Below are positions 1 to 9,305 of a stretch of 64,000 bases of DNA, piece by piece. The position numbers and the translations under genes were made by a program. Numbering within the stretch: position 1 is the first letter of the stretch; each line of letters begins with the position of its first letter. The stretch comes from Artemisia argyi (taxonomy: Eukaryota > Streptophyta > Magnoliopsida > Asterales > Asteraceae): the NCBI GenBank assembly GCA_030686995.1, contig CM060707.1:83089472-83153471 (forward strand), given 5' to 3'. The notes beneath the pieces were generated by a model. The model did not search any database. It saw only the letters and a program-made list of their open reading frames with translations, and was not told where the DNA came from.

Positions 1-597
1 TGTCCAAATAACCTGTAAACAGCAACCTTCTTCTCCTTTTTCCCTTGTCAGTCGTTGGTAACCAGAAAACAAGAACCTGCTTTCTTCTTCAACTCAACTT
101 CGACCAAGCAGAAACTCAACCCTCGAATCCTAGACACCAAAAAACTCACGAACCTAAGCTCTTGATACCACTTGTTGATATTTGAACGATCAACAACCTG
201 ATATCTAGCACGGAATACTTCGAACTTGCGAGAAGAATGCACACACACAATATGTCGACAGAAAAAGAACTTGCACAAGAAATACCCAAACAATTAACAC
301 TTTATTAATGTTTGTAAACCGAAAAGAATGTATACAATGACCCTCCCCCCTCACCTCTTTATTATCGAGATGAGGGGGGAGAAAACCAAACCCTAAAGAG
401 AGTTTAAACCGGCTGTACGTACCAAGGAGGATAAGAGACACATGAATGCTTTGTAAATCACCCTATATATAACATATATAAGTCGGTTATGCATTGTGAC
501 TGACTACCCATCCTATTTGACTAAATACATTAGCTAATTAACACTAAGACCCCCTATACTTGGTAATACTTGCTAATATTAATACTATATTACAACA
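1..597 (-). mobile_element. LTR retrotransposon, 5' end (LTR, PBS, start of internal region)
   Basis: Read on the minus strand, an LTR occupies 173-597. It starts TGTTGTAATA at 597 and ends ATATCAACA at 173. Two bases further on, TGGTATCAAGAGC (158-170) resembles the primer binding site for initiator-Met tRNA. A TATA-like stretch lies around 464-480 and a possible AATAAA signal around 300-308. The remaining internal sequence to base 1 holds no recognisable protein, so the family is unknown. The element continues beyond the left edge. The base-pair signals are seen directly; calling 173-597 the 5' LTR is inference from the PBS. Confidence 0.75.
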
Positions 598-1091
598 TTC
601 ACAAAATAAACCTCATCCGTTTACAAATTTGATTGCATATGATTAAACTAGAGGTAGTGGTGGTGAGGGCTCACGAACAAGGAGCATCCTCACGAGTGAG
701 ACCCACTACTTGGGTAGTTTTGTCACACATGAGTAAGGTCAAAAAGGAAGGGAAAGGTGACAGTGATCACCTTTGGGCATTTGTGTAAAAGGTGGGCTCT
801 CATACGGTTTTATTATTAACTTATTTGATTTTTCAGTGCGTGTATGCTATTTTGTACGGTTCAGCTTGCAATGTCGAGTCAAAAATCAATGTATACCAAA
901 AAAAATAATAATAAATATTTTAATTAAAGGTGCGGAAGCAGTGCCATTAAAAGTAAAAAGTGAGAGGAAGAGAGGAAAGGTAAATGATGATGTGACGCTG
1001 AATTGACGCTTATATTAAATATGAAGAGGTGTGACCACTACTTTAACTTAACTGAAAAATGGATGGGGATTGTCTCAAGTTGAAAACCAAG
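598..1091. other. Unassigned intergenic sequence
   Basis: I see no coding sequence, RNA gene or repeat structure here. The short plus-strand ORF at 773-1006 has no recognisable domain and looks like chance. Confidence 0.5.
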
Positions 1092-1265
1092 TTGACTCAA
1101 GTTGGTGAAGTGTGAGCCATTTAATTTGATCCAATGGCTCAAACCAAAAGAAGTTATTTTGATTTGAGCTTATTTTGATTTGAGCCATTAGATCAAATCC
1201 AATGGCATTTTGGTTTGAGCCATTGGATCAAATCCAATGGCTTATAAATGACCAACTTGAGTCAA
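1092..1265. repeat. Fold-back inverted repeat, possible MITE
   Basis: A left arm of about 58 bases (1092-1149) is nearly complementary to a right arm at 1207-1265. Both contain TTGACTCAAGTTGGT at the outer end and GATCCAATGGCTCAAACC towards the centre. The spacer repeats TTTTGATTTGAG. Weaker inverted similarity continues outwards to GATGGGGAT (around 1061) and CCTCACCCC (around 1290), so the whole unit may be about 230 bp. No clear target duplication was found. Confidence 0.6.
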
Positions 1266-1308
1266 GTAATGGGAGAGGATCCTCACCCCGGAAAAATAAC
1301 TAGTTTAA

Positions 1309-1599
1309 TGATACGACCCGGTTAGGGTTTGTATGGGGATAAGACACCACTTTTAGCGTGTGCGAGCTCCTTAAGAAAATAGAGAAGAAAACTAGAGATA
1401 TTTTTATTAGACAAATCATACCATTCATTAATGAATGATGCGGTATATAAATACTGAATAAACCCTAACTTGTATCACAAGTCGATATAAGATAAACTCA
1501 CAAAATAAAAGATAGTTTCCTAGATAATGACTCACATGACTCTTTCCTAATATGCCTCGAATACGACTAAATAAAATATAGTTATCCAAAGCCGTATCA
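1309..1599 (-). repeat. 3' LTR of TR-GAG element
   Basis: Bounded by TGATACG and CCGTATCA and repeated at 2742-3033. It contains a TATA-like segment GGTATATAAATAC around 1441-1453. Confidence 0.85.
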
Positions 1600-1617
1600 T
1601 TCGCCACTCCTTCGAAA

Positions 1618-2397
1618 TCACCTTGTCCTCAAGGTGTGGTCTTGAAAATTTCTCTTGATTCCAGGATCCCATATCCTAATCCTATCTTCCACTCCCGTAG
1701 TTCTCCTGTGTTCCGCTACCGCAACCAACACCTTTTTCCTCTTTCGCCTTCCACTACCTTGGACATAACACAACACCATTCTTCCGCCTTTCTCTACCCA
1801 TGCCGTAACACTCCCCACTCCTTCAAAACTCACCTTGCCCTCAAGGTGATACGAAGAATATGTAGATTGAGAGTCTGTTAATTCCTCGCTTAAATCCAAA
1901 TTTATTTCATCCAAACGACCATCAAATTCACCACCTCCATCCTTAAGTTTCGATATCACTCTATTCAATTCATCCTCGTCAACCTTAAGCGCTTCGCCAC
2001 CACCCACAACCTCTTCAACTCCCATATAATCATCAGCATTCAATGACTCTTCAGCCGCCTTAGGTGAAGCAAATTCACCATTTAATGATAGAATGACATC
2101 TATTTTGTTTTCAACGATATGCTCTTTCTCTTCCCTTGCAATTGTCTCAAAACGAACCTCGGTGATACGAGCTTTGAAGAAGTCTTCTCCAAAAGTTAAA
2201 GGATTGGACCTCAAAAATTCCCAAATATCTAGGTTCGCGAAGCGTGTTTCCGCCGCACGGGTCAATGAAAAAGCTTCGTCTAAAGTTTTGGGATTTGACC
2301 GTAAGAGTAAACATTGTAGATCTAGTTTAAGTCCGGAAATATAAAACGATATAAGTAAAGATTCAGATATCCCTGTTACTCGATTTGCAAGTATCAC
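1618..2397 (-). CDS. Gag-like protein of a chromovirus-derived TR-GAG element
   Basis: This 259-codon minus-strand ORF is the only one in the small element. The N-terminal third resembles the C-terminal part of plant Ty3/gypsy retrotransposon gag: YISGLKLDLQ followed by an LRSNPKTLDEAFSLTRAAE-type helix. A second, diverged copy of that helix (LRSNPLTFGEDFFKARI) follows about 25 residues later, so the segment is internally duplicated. The middle is acidic. Near residue 185 the sequence HLEGKVSFEGVGSV resembles the last residues of chromovirus pol just before the polypurine tract, which suggests a gag-to-pol-end fusion left by internal deletion. No zinc knuckle, protease or RT is present. Expression is unknown; the reading frame itself is open. 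Confidence 0.65.
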   Translation of the reverse strand: MILANRVTGISESLLISFYISGLKLDLQCLLLRSNPKTLDEAFSLTRAAETRFANLDIWEFLRSNPLTFGEDFFKARITEVRFETIAREEKEHIVENKIDVILSLNGEFASPKAAEESLNADDYMGVEEVVGGGEALKVDEDELNRVISKLKDGGGEFDGRLDEINLDLSEELTDSQSTYSSYHLEGKVSFEGVGSVTAWVEKGGRMVLCYVQGSGRRKRKKVLVAVAEHRRTTGVEDRIRIWDPGIKRNFQDHTLRTR

Positions 2398-2506
2398 AAA
2401 CTCACTCTGATATTAAGCCACGTTATCCATTTGCTAGAGCTTAGATAGTGCGTCCCGATCGCTGATGCCCGATGCAATGAACAATATCTCGAAGAAGGAA
2501 AAAAAA

Positions 2507-2632
2507 TCCTGATGAACAGTAACTCATGATGAACAATACTCGTGAACAGTAGCCGTGAATAGTGATCAATGAACAATACTCCGTGATGAATAGTGCTGAT
2601 GAACAGTACCCGATGAATAGTGTTCAATGAAC

Positions 2633-2683
<51 letters not shown>
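2507..2683 (-). repeat. Degenerate TGAACAG/TGAATAG repeats and a T49 tract
   Basis: Between the gag ORF and the 5' LTR, about ten short units of the type GATGAACAGT or GATGAATAGT run from 2507 to 2634. They are followed by an uninterrupted run of 49 T (2635-2683). In element orientation this is a 49-A run about 60 bases after the LTR, followed by ACTGTTCAT units, i.e. in the 5' leader. Confidence 0.85.
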
Positions 2684-2689
<6 letters not shown>

Positions 2690-2741
2690 GGAACTCTAAT
2701 TAAAAACCCTCTCAACGAGAGCTCTCAATGAAAGCACCAAT

Positions 2742-3033
2742 TGATACGACCCGGTTAGAGTTTGTATCGGGATAAGGCACCACTTTTAGCGTGTGCGAGC
2801 TCTTTAAGAAAATAGAGAAGAAAACTAGAGATATTTTTATTAGATAAATCATACCATTCATTAATGAATGATGCGGTATATAAATACCGAATAAACCCTA
2901 ACTTGTATCACAAGTCGATACAAGATAAACTCACAAAATAAAAGATAGATTCCTAGATAATGACTCACATGACTTTTTTCTAATATGACTCGAATACGAC
3001 TAAATAAAAGATAGATATCCAAAGGCCGTATCA
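2742..3033 (-). repeat. 5' LTR of TR-GAG element
   Basis: Direct repeat of 1309-1599, with matching TG/CA ends and followed by TSD TTTAA at 3034-3038. The likely primer site lies immediately to its left at about 2722-2741. Confidence 0.85.
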
Positions 3034-3038
3034 TTTAA

Positions 3039-4689
3039 TCATAAATTTTTTTGGGCACTTATCTAATTCTGTCTTGAAAATGGCACTAGTCATATCGAAG
3101 TACGTATACACTAAGCTTTAATGTGTACATTCACTTAAATCAATTAGAAGAAATGTTGTCTACCAACATAAACTTGTTTTATTTTTGTTAAGAAAATGAA
3201 AGAATTTTGATATTTAAAGATTATTATGGCATGCCTAATTAATTGCTTTCATTTGATTAATACTCGGATGTATAATGTATGGGAAAAGGACATTAGTCAT
3301 AAGGAAGTCGTAATCTATGTAATGACACACGTAATAAATTAGTTGTTACAAGAACAAAATCTTGTTGACTTGTATTAATGTGTTTTGTTAAGAAAACGAC
3401 CATTTAAGGATGTTTATGACATGAGCATAGGTAGATGTTGCTTTCGTTCTACTAATCGTTTCGGGTTAATTTCGTTTGGAAAATGACACTAGCCATATGA
3501 ATGTATGAAGTCAATAAGGGTTTGTTTTCCAATATTACTCTTTTTTATGTGAAAAGCTCTTCAATTAGATGGTTGTAAGTTCAAGTCCTCTTATAACATT
3601 TTGTTCTCAAGTTCCGAAAAGCAAAGAAAGAAAACATAAATAAACTTGTGTTCTTCAATTATTATTTTAAAGAAAGAAAAGAAAAAACGAGAAGGAAAAT
3701 GAAAATGTAACTTGGACTAAAACTTTCCTCCTAAAAGTGGGAGAAAATGAAAGGAAAGCAAAGTTTTATAGGTCAAAAGATAAAATTACTTTTTAACTTT
3801 AAAATTTTAAACATGGTTTTAATTGTAAATTGATCAACCTTTTTTCCTTTCTTCACACTGAAGAACACAAAAACTTATTATTATCTTTTTCTTTTTCTTC
3901 AACTCATTAACACAAATATTTATACTAATATTTTAGTCTTTTCTTTCCTTTCCTTCTTTTCTTCTTTTTTACTTTCTTTTCGTTTAGACTTTAAGAATGC
4001 AGAGCATTTTAATTATTTAATAAATAAAATAATCTGACACCGATGTCACTACTCATACGAACACTATAGGTGAACCTATCAATTATTATTTAAAATAAAT
4101 GGGAAAGTGTCTGCTGCGTTGCAGCAGGGAATTTTTGAGAAAAAAATTTTTGCGATAATTATTTACGCATAATATTTGGGCGGGGCTTTTCGTTGTGAGA
4201 TCGTGATATGGTTTTTGCCGGCACGTGTTGTATTTGTTTGAAACAAATGTTGTGTCAAACTATATTTGTAATTGTCGTACGACGTCCTTTTTGGAATGAA
4301 TGTTGTGTTGGACACCAGTGTGTTACGGCGGGGCTAATTTTGACTCTTATAGTTTTAAAAAAATTTAAGATTATTTTAAAGTTATTGATAGGTTAAGGGT
4401 GCATTTTGAAAGTTCTTTTATTTATATATACTATATTAAACTTCAACCTCTCTTATAAAACCGTACGTACGTCAAAAGTATATCAATATTGGGTTTCTTT
4501 TGTTCGTTATCGATGCAGCCTTTTTTCCAGTATTTTTTTAATTTAAGAAACTGGTATGTATTTGGCAAATAAAGTTTGTTTTATAAAAAAAAACGTAAAT
4601 ATTAAGAAGTTCAGGGTGTGTTTTGTAAGTTTTTATTTATTTATTTTTTTATTTATTTATTTTTTGTTTTCAAATATTCTAAAAAACAA
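3039..4689. other. AT-rich sequence, no gene seen
   Basis: Mostly AT-rich with pyrimidine runs (about 3840-3980) and a TTTATTTATTTTT stretch near 4630-4665. A short hairpin CTGCTGC-gtt-GCAGCAG sits near 4110-4130. The 62-codon ORF at 4208-4396 has no recognisable domain. I cannot assign this stretch. Confidence 0.5.
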
Positions 4690-4985
4690 GGGTAAACTGC
4701 AAAAAAAATGTCCCTAAACTTTGGCGATTTTGCGAAAAGTGTCCTCATACAAGATTTTTAGCAAGGAATGTCCCTGAACAGGTTTTCTTTGGCAAAAAGT
4801 GTCCTTGAGGATGACGTTTGTTTGCAAAAATGGTTTTTTGGCCTAACGAGCGTTAGGGAGCCCGTTAATCAGTCCTCACGTGCGTTGCACGTGAGGGTAC
4901 TTTCGTCTTTTCACATTTCCCGCCTTCCAATACACCTGACGTAGCCACTTACACATACGCTTGTTTTGGGGGACATTTTTTGCCC
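4690..4985. mobile_element. Candidate MITE, possibly MULE-derived
   Basis: The left end GGGTAAACTGCAAAAAAAAT and the right end, read on the other strand as GGGCAAAAAATGTCCC, form imperfect terminal inverted repeats sharing GCAAAAAATGTCCC. The unit is about 296 bp and contains GTCCC-type repeats and a CACGTGCGTTGCACGTG palindrome near 4877-4893. The flanks (AAAAAACAA and AAAAAAAAA) could be a 9-base MULE-type duplication, but they are low complexity, so this is weak. Confidence 0.45.
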
Positions 4986-5031
4986 AAAAAAAAATTTATC
5001 CTCTTTCACTATTAAAAACACATTCACAAAC

Positions 5032-5509
5032 TGATGGATCTAAACACCTTGAACTGTGTTAGATTGATACTTTGAGTTATATCACTAAGTATACGGAATC
5101 TACTTAGTAATACTTAGAAGTATGATTGTGAATGAAATAATTGTATATGAATGAGAACAATGTAGGTAACAAACTGTAAGCTCCAATATTATTAAAGATA
5201 ATAATACGAGTGATCATTGTATCACTAGGGTTACACCTTGAAGCTCTAGAAAAACGTATATCTAACTTTAACCTAGGACCTCCTTTTATAGCACAAGGAG
5301 TCCTCTTCTACAAGATAAGTATAACTCTAATAAAATAAGATATACACAAGATCTATTCTATAATTATCTTTACACGTTTCCTAACAATTATCCTAACAGC
5401 AGTGGTAATGATTGTACTAGCAGTGGTAATGTGTTTACACTGCAAGTGCATTCTTCAGCAGTTGTAATATTTTCACTAACCGTGGTAACTATTAGTATAA
5501 TTCCCAACA
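5032..5509 (-). repeat. 3' LTR of short copia-derived element
   Basis: Direct repeat of 5950-6427. It contains CCTTTTATAGCAC near 5282-5294, read on the minus strand as a TATA-like GCTATAAAAGG. Confidence 0.9.
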
Positions 5510-5599
5510 ATCATCCCCTAAACTTATGATTAACATGTAAATCAATAAGTTTCTTCAAGTAGTCAGCATATATGAGAATATGGGAATTCTTTCAAACAC

Positions 5600-5836
5600 T
5601 TATCTTCTTCTTCTTAACTCTTTATCAGCTCTCACACTTTGATCATAAATCCTTTGCAGCAAATCTTCTATGACTTCACTTCTTTTCCAACATCTAAGCC
5701 TTACTGACATCATAACAGTTAAAACTCCAGCTCTCAATGGGTATTCTTTCTCAGCTAACATAAACACATCAACTCCATCTAGAGTAGAAACATGATGTAC
5801 AACACTTGAGTCATAAAATTTCCACAAAGTATTCAT
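5600..5836 (-). pseudogene. Fragment of copia-associated C-terminal protein
   Basis: A 78-codon minus-strand ORF forms most of the internal region of the short element. It contains WKFYDSSVVHHVSTLDG, then FMLAEKEYPL and a leucine-rich helix ending in an arginine run. From memory, this pattern (W-x-x-YDS-x-x-VH, MLVEKxYPL) occurs near the C-terminus of copia polyproteins or accessory proteins annotated in Asteraceae genomes. No catalytic domain remains. It is probably a deletion relic that only serves as spacer between LTRs. Confidence 0.5.
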
Positions 5837-5949
5837 ATTGTGAGCTTCAAATCTCCAATGTCTGTCACTTGGGTCAGCTTCATATAATCTTCTAAAGTGA
5901 ACCTGGGGTCTTCTAAATCAAAGTATCAATGCCTGGCTCTGATACCACT

Positions 5950-6427
5950 TGATGGATCTAAACACCTTGAACTGTGTTAGATTGATACTTTGAGTTATAT
6001 CACTAAGTATGCGGAATCTACTTAGTAATACTTAGAAGTATGATTGTGAATGAACCAGTTGTATATGAATGAGAACAATGTATGAAACAAACTGTAAGCT
6101 CCAATATTATTAAAGATAATAATACGAGTGATCTTTGTATCACTAGGGTTACACCTTGAAGCTCTAGAAAAACGTATATCTAACTTTAACCTAGGACCTC
6201 CTTTTATAGCACAAGGAGTCCTCTTGTACAAGATAAGTATAACTCTAATAGAATAAGATATACACATGATCTATTCTATAATTATTTTTACACGTTTCCT
6301 AACAATTATCCTAACAGCAGTAGTAATGATTGTACTAGCAGTGGTAATGTGTTTCCACTGCAAGTGCATTCTTCAGCAGTTGTAATATCTTCACTAACCG
6401 TGGTAACTGTTAGTATAATTCCCAACA
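5950..6427 (-). repeat. 5' LTR of short copia-derived element
   Basis: Direct repeat of 5032-5509. The TGGTATCAGAGC primer site lies directly inside it and TSD CAAAC directly outside. Confidence 0.9.
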
Positions 6428-6699
6428 CAAACCTATAACATCGAACTGCTCCCAAATTGTATATTGTCGAAATTTCTCAAATTAACAGTAGATCCATGAT
6501 GGGTGGCTAGCAAATTAGAGCTCGAAGTGCTCCAATTCCGGATATGGGAACCTTATACGGTACGATTTTTTTAGTGTACTATTCCTTTCGAATGACCAGT
6601 GTATATATGGCATATTACCTTGACTCATGATAATGCTGTGGAAGTTTTTAGATTTTTGTTTATTTGTTTCGTTGATTTATGTTCACAGAATCGTACCCA

Positions 6700-7150
6700 A
6701 GGCGCTTTGGCATTCAAATCCACCACAGTGGCGAGTTTTCCAATTAACCCTTAAAGAGTGTACAAGTTTGAGTACACTGATCATGTAGACCAGATTGATT
6801 GTGACACTTTCTCAATGTATGTGCTGGTCAAAATCTTAGCTGATCTAGGTTTGGGTGATAACGAACAGAAGTTGTTTATCCATTTTAGGGTCCCTAGCCT
6901 GAATTTAGATGATGGATTAGTGCCGTTGATGTCGGATCAGGATGTGAAGCTATTGTTAAATTTTGTACCTAGGTATAAGAAGGTAGATGTTTTTGTAGAG
7001 ACGGATGCTTCGTTGGTAGAAAAACAACTGTTTGAGCATACGTGTTGGCGTAAGGCCTCAAAGGGTATAGTGATACAAGAGATTCTTCAAGATGATGTGG
7101 TCAGTGCCCCTAATCTGAACAACAAAGGAAAGTTGTTGATGTTAGATTGA
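6700..7150 (+). pseudogene. Broken PB1-like N-terminal domain of a MULE-type protein
   Basis: Reading from about 6706, FGIQIHHSGEFS matches the start of the plant PB1-like domain found at the N-terminus of many Mutator-like transposase proteins. A stop then follows (6745-6747). The domain resumes in another frame from 6758 as VYKFEYTDHVDQIDCDTFSM, followed by a VLVKILADLGL helix and a second half ending in YKKVDVFVE. The ORF stops at 7150, about 130 codons on. No SWIM zinc finger or transposase DDE region follows. A possible intron end (TTCACAG) precedes the first exon-like segment near 6688. I read this as a truncated, frameshifted relic. PB1-like proteins without transposase also exist, so the MULE link is inference. 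Confidence 0.5.
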
Positions 7151-8085
7151 CATAATGATGAAATGGCACCAACACAAACACCCTGTAATGCTTGTCCATC
7201 GGTTGAAAATGAGACACAAACCTCATCCCATGGATACAGTTACTTAAATTTGATGGATGTTGACATAAATAATGCCTAAAAACATTGTTAACATCATCGA
7301 CATCTCTATATTTTGATAATCACAAAATGAAAACCCATTGAACTAAAAATTATAACGTAAACAAGTATTTAGCGATAAATATTTCACTTCACATCCAAAT
7401 CACTTAAGGTATGAATAAACAAAGTTTTTAATGTTCTCTGGTTTAGCAACTTGTCACATGGTAGATTCCCATGTTAAGACTAGAATGACGGACGTAGAAG
7501 ATCTAATTTTTACAATTTCTTGTAAAGCGAGATTTAATATTGTAGTCGAACATAATGAGGATTACAGTTCGATGTAGATATTCTTACAAGTTCTAAGTAA
7601 TAGAAACTTGCATTATGACGAGAAATGCAAGTTCTAACTAATGGAGCATTGCAGGATGAGGTAGGGAGAGAATATAGAGAGAAGAAAATAGAGTGTAAAA
7701 TGACGGAGAGTTAAAAATGAAGGGAAATGGAGTGAAGGATTTATGGGAGTGGAGTGGAGTGAAAAAGGAAAAAGGATGAATGCGTAAAGTTGGGGAAATG
7801 GAAAAGGAAAAAGAAGTTTGGAGTGGGTTGAGTGGGGAAAAGTGTAGGAGTGGGGAAAATGGAAAAGTATGATTTTAATTTGTGGAGTGGGGAAAAGACG
7901 GGAAAATGGGATTTTAAAGGGTAGGAAGAAGTGAGAGGAAAAGATTTAAACGGTAGAAAGAGAGGAATGAAAAGATGAAATTAAACGGAAGAGTAAGAGT
8001 ATAGGATACCTGAAGGAGAATATCCTATCGGAGTTTTAGATGTACTAGATATCTTTCCCAGAGTTTTGTTCTCCCTAAGGTTCTT
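7151..8085. other. No gene; purine-rich GGAGTG-type low-complexity stretch
   Basis: From about 7660 to 8000 the plus strand is strongly purine-rich, with recurring GGAGTGGGG and GGGAAAATGG units. The rest is AT-rich with nothing recognisable. The left end of the palindromic-LTR element may lie in this stretch but I could not find it. Confidence 0.5.
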
Positions 8086-8367
8086 CTAACTAATCCTAAT
8101 TTCTACGGGTGAGGTGTTTGGTTCCATTGAGGTAGAGGGTTCTAAAGAGGGATTAGGTTTAAGTGTTTTCTTTCCTAAGGGTTGACTAGGTATATCCTTA
8201 TTTTTAGGGGTTGTTTCAGGTTTACTCTTTTGTTTTAGGTTGTCTATTATTACCATTATTACTATTATTATGAGTATTACTATTCCTAGGGATTTGAAAC
8301 CAGCTAAGGCACTATCCATAGTGTCTCCTAAGTGAAATTTCCTAATGGGTATTCTAAAAATTGTCAA
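8086..8367 (-). CDS. Hypothetical small protein with one membrane segment
   Basis: I do not recognise this 93-codon ORF. It has a short basic N-terminus, then a strongly hydrophobic stretch at about residues 28-42 (VILIIIVIMVIID) that could span a membrane once. A lysine-, proline- and serine-rich tail follows. It lies downstream of the 232-codon ORF in the same element and on the same strand. An envelope- or movement-like role cannot be argued from the sequence. The ORF is short and the surrounding DNA repetitive, so it could also be non-coding. Confidence 0.3.
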   Translation of the reverse strand: MTIFRIPIRKFHLGDTMDSALAGFKSLGIVILIIIVIMVIIDNLKQKSKPETTPKNKDIPSQPLGKKTLKPNPSLEPSTSMEPNTSPVEIRIS

Positions 8368-8545
8368 GTCCTAAGGTATAATCTAAATCCTCAAGTGTAT
8401 AAGTATGGTTATCCTAAGGGCTAGGTATGGGTAATCTAATCCTAGGTTTTTCCTAATCTATATTCTAATACTAAAGTCTAATCCTAAAGTCTTATCCTAA
8501 GTCTATTGGGGTAGGGGTTTTTGGTTTCTAATCCTAATGGCCTAA

Positions 8546-8665
8546 GGTTTTCTAATCCTAAGGTGTTCTAATCCTAAAGGTCTAAGGTTTTCTAATCCTA
8601 AGGTGTTCTAATCCTAAAAGTCTAAGGTTTTCTAATCCTAAGGTGTTCTAATCCTAAAGGTCTAA
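8546..8665. repeat. 40-bp tandem repeat, three copies
   Basis: Units at 8546-8585, 8586-8625 and 8626-8665 start GGTTTTCTAATCC and contain two TCTAATCCTAA segments each. They differ by a base or so. Related TCCTAA and CTAATCC motifs extend through about 8380-8710. Confidence 0.85.
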
Positions 8666-9042
8666 GTCCTAATGATCTAAATCCTAATGGTCTATCTAAC
8701 CTCAAGTATGGAAATCCTAACTAAGGTTTTGGGGTTTACTAAAGGGGATTGGGGAAAACTAGCTCGGGTATCATAGTAATATAAGAGGAATATGCTTATA
8801 TATGAGGATCATATACTCGCATATGGAATAGTTAGGGGTAGATCTCTAACTAGAACGAAGATAGCTTAAGAAAGCCATGGAAAGATGTGAAGGTTTAGAG
8901 ATCAGAGGAAAAAGAATTCCGATCTCTATGGTGAAGAATGAGGATTCTCACCATCGGTAAAGAGGAAAAAGAGTTGAAAGGGTTAGAGTAAGAGAAATTT
9001 AAAACAGTTTAGAGATTCTATTTACCTAAGACATCGGGGTAG

Positions 9043-9103
9043 GTTAGGGGTAAGGGTTGAGGGTAAGGGTTAAGGGTAAGGGTTAAGGGTAAGGGTAAGG
9101 GTT
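9043..9103 (+). repeat. Interstitial telomere-like GGGTAA / GGGTTAA array
   Basis: A short run alternates GGGTAA and GGGTTAA. It resembles, but is not, the plant telomere repeat TTTAGGG. Because it lies inside the element and near other CCTAA-rich repeats, it is probably element sequence rather than a telomere relic. Confidence 0.7.
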
Positions 9104-9305
9104 TTTCCTAAGGGTTTTCTAAGGTAAAGGGTAATCCTAAGTCTAGTTATTCTAATCTATCCTAATTGAGGGGTACCAGGTAGTTTCTAAATCCTAACTT
9201 ATTTTATTTATTTCCTATTCTACTTATCCTAAAGGCTCTAACTATCCTAAGGCATGTCTCATAGTGTTATTTATTTACCTAAGTTTTCTAAAGTTTCCTA
9301 CTTAC

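Larger units (their letters stand above)
1309..3033 (-). mobile_element. Complete short non-autonomous LTR retrotransposon (TR-GAG type)
   Basis: Two LTRs of about 291 bp (1309-1599 and 2742-3033) begin TGATACG and end GTATCA. They flank an internal region of about 1.14 kb. The target duplication TTTAA is perfect (1304-1308 and 3034-3038). On the minus strand the 5' LTR is the right copy, followed by TTGGTGCTTTCATTGAGAGC, a likely primer site. The purine-rich GAAGGAGTGGCGAA precedes the left LTR. The only ORF is gag-like; protease, RT and integrase are absent. This matches the described terminal-repeat retrotransposons with GAG domain. The LTRs differ at about a dozen positions by eye, so insertion is not very recent. 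Confidence 0.85.
5032..6427 (-). mobile_element. Short non-autonomous copia-derived LTR element
   Basis: Two 478-bp LTRs (5032-5509 and 5950-6427) begin TGATGGATCT and end TTCCCAACA. They flank only 440 bp of internal sequence. The target duplication CAAAC is perfect (5027-5031 and 6428-6432). On the minus strand the 5' LTR is the right copy, followed by TGGTATCAGAGCC, a canonical initiator-Met primer site (about 5936-5948). AGGGGATGA precedes the left LTR as a short polypurine tract. The internal region retains only a pol-tail fragment. The size is TRIM-like, although the LTRs are longer than typical TRIM LTRs. About a dozen LTR differences by eye (roughly 3%) suggest moderate age. Confidence 0.9.

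Noticed and set aside
1636..1881. Plus-strand ORF of 81 codons
   Set aside because: Antisense to the gag-like ORF of the TR-GAG element, with no domain of its own.
8546..8665. Regular short repeats considered as a CRISPR array
   Set aside because: Units are contiguous, without unique spacers, in a plant nuclear context. This is a simple tandem repeat.
9043..9103. True interstitial telomere
   Set aside because: Units are GGGTAA and GGGTTAA rather than TTTAGGG, the array is only about 60 bases, and it lies inside a mobile element.
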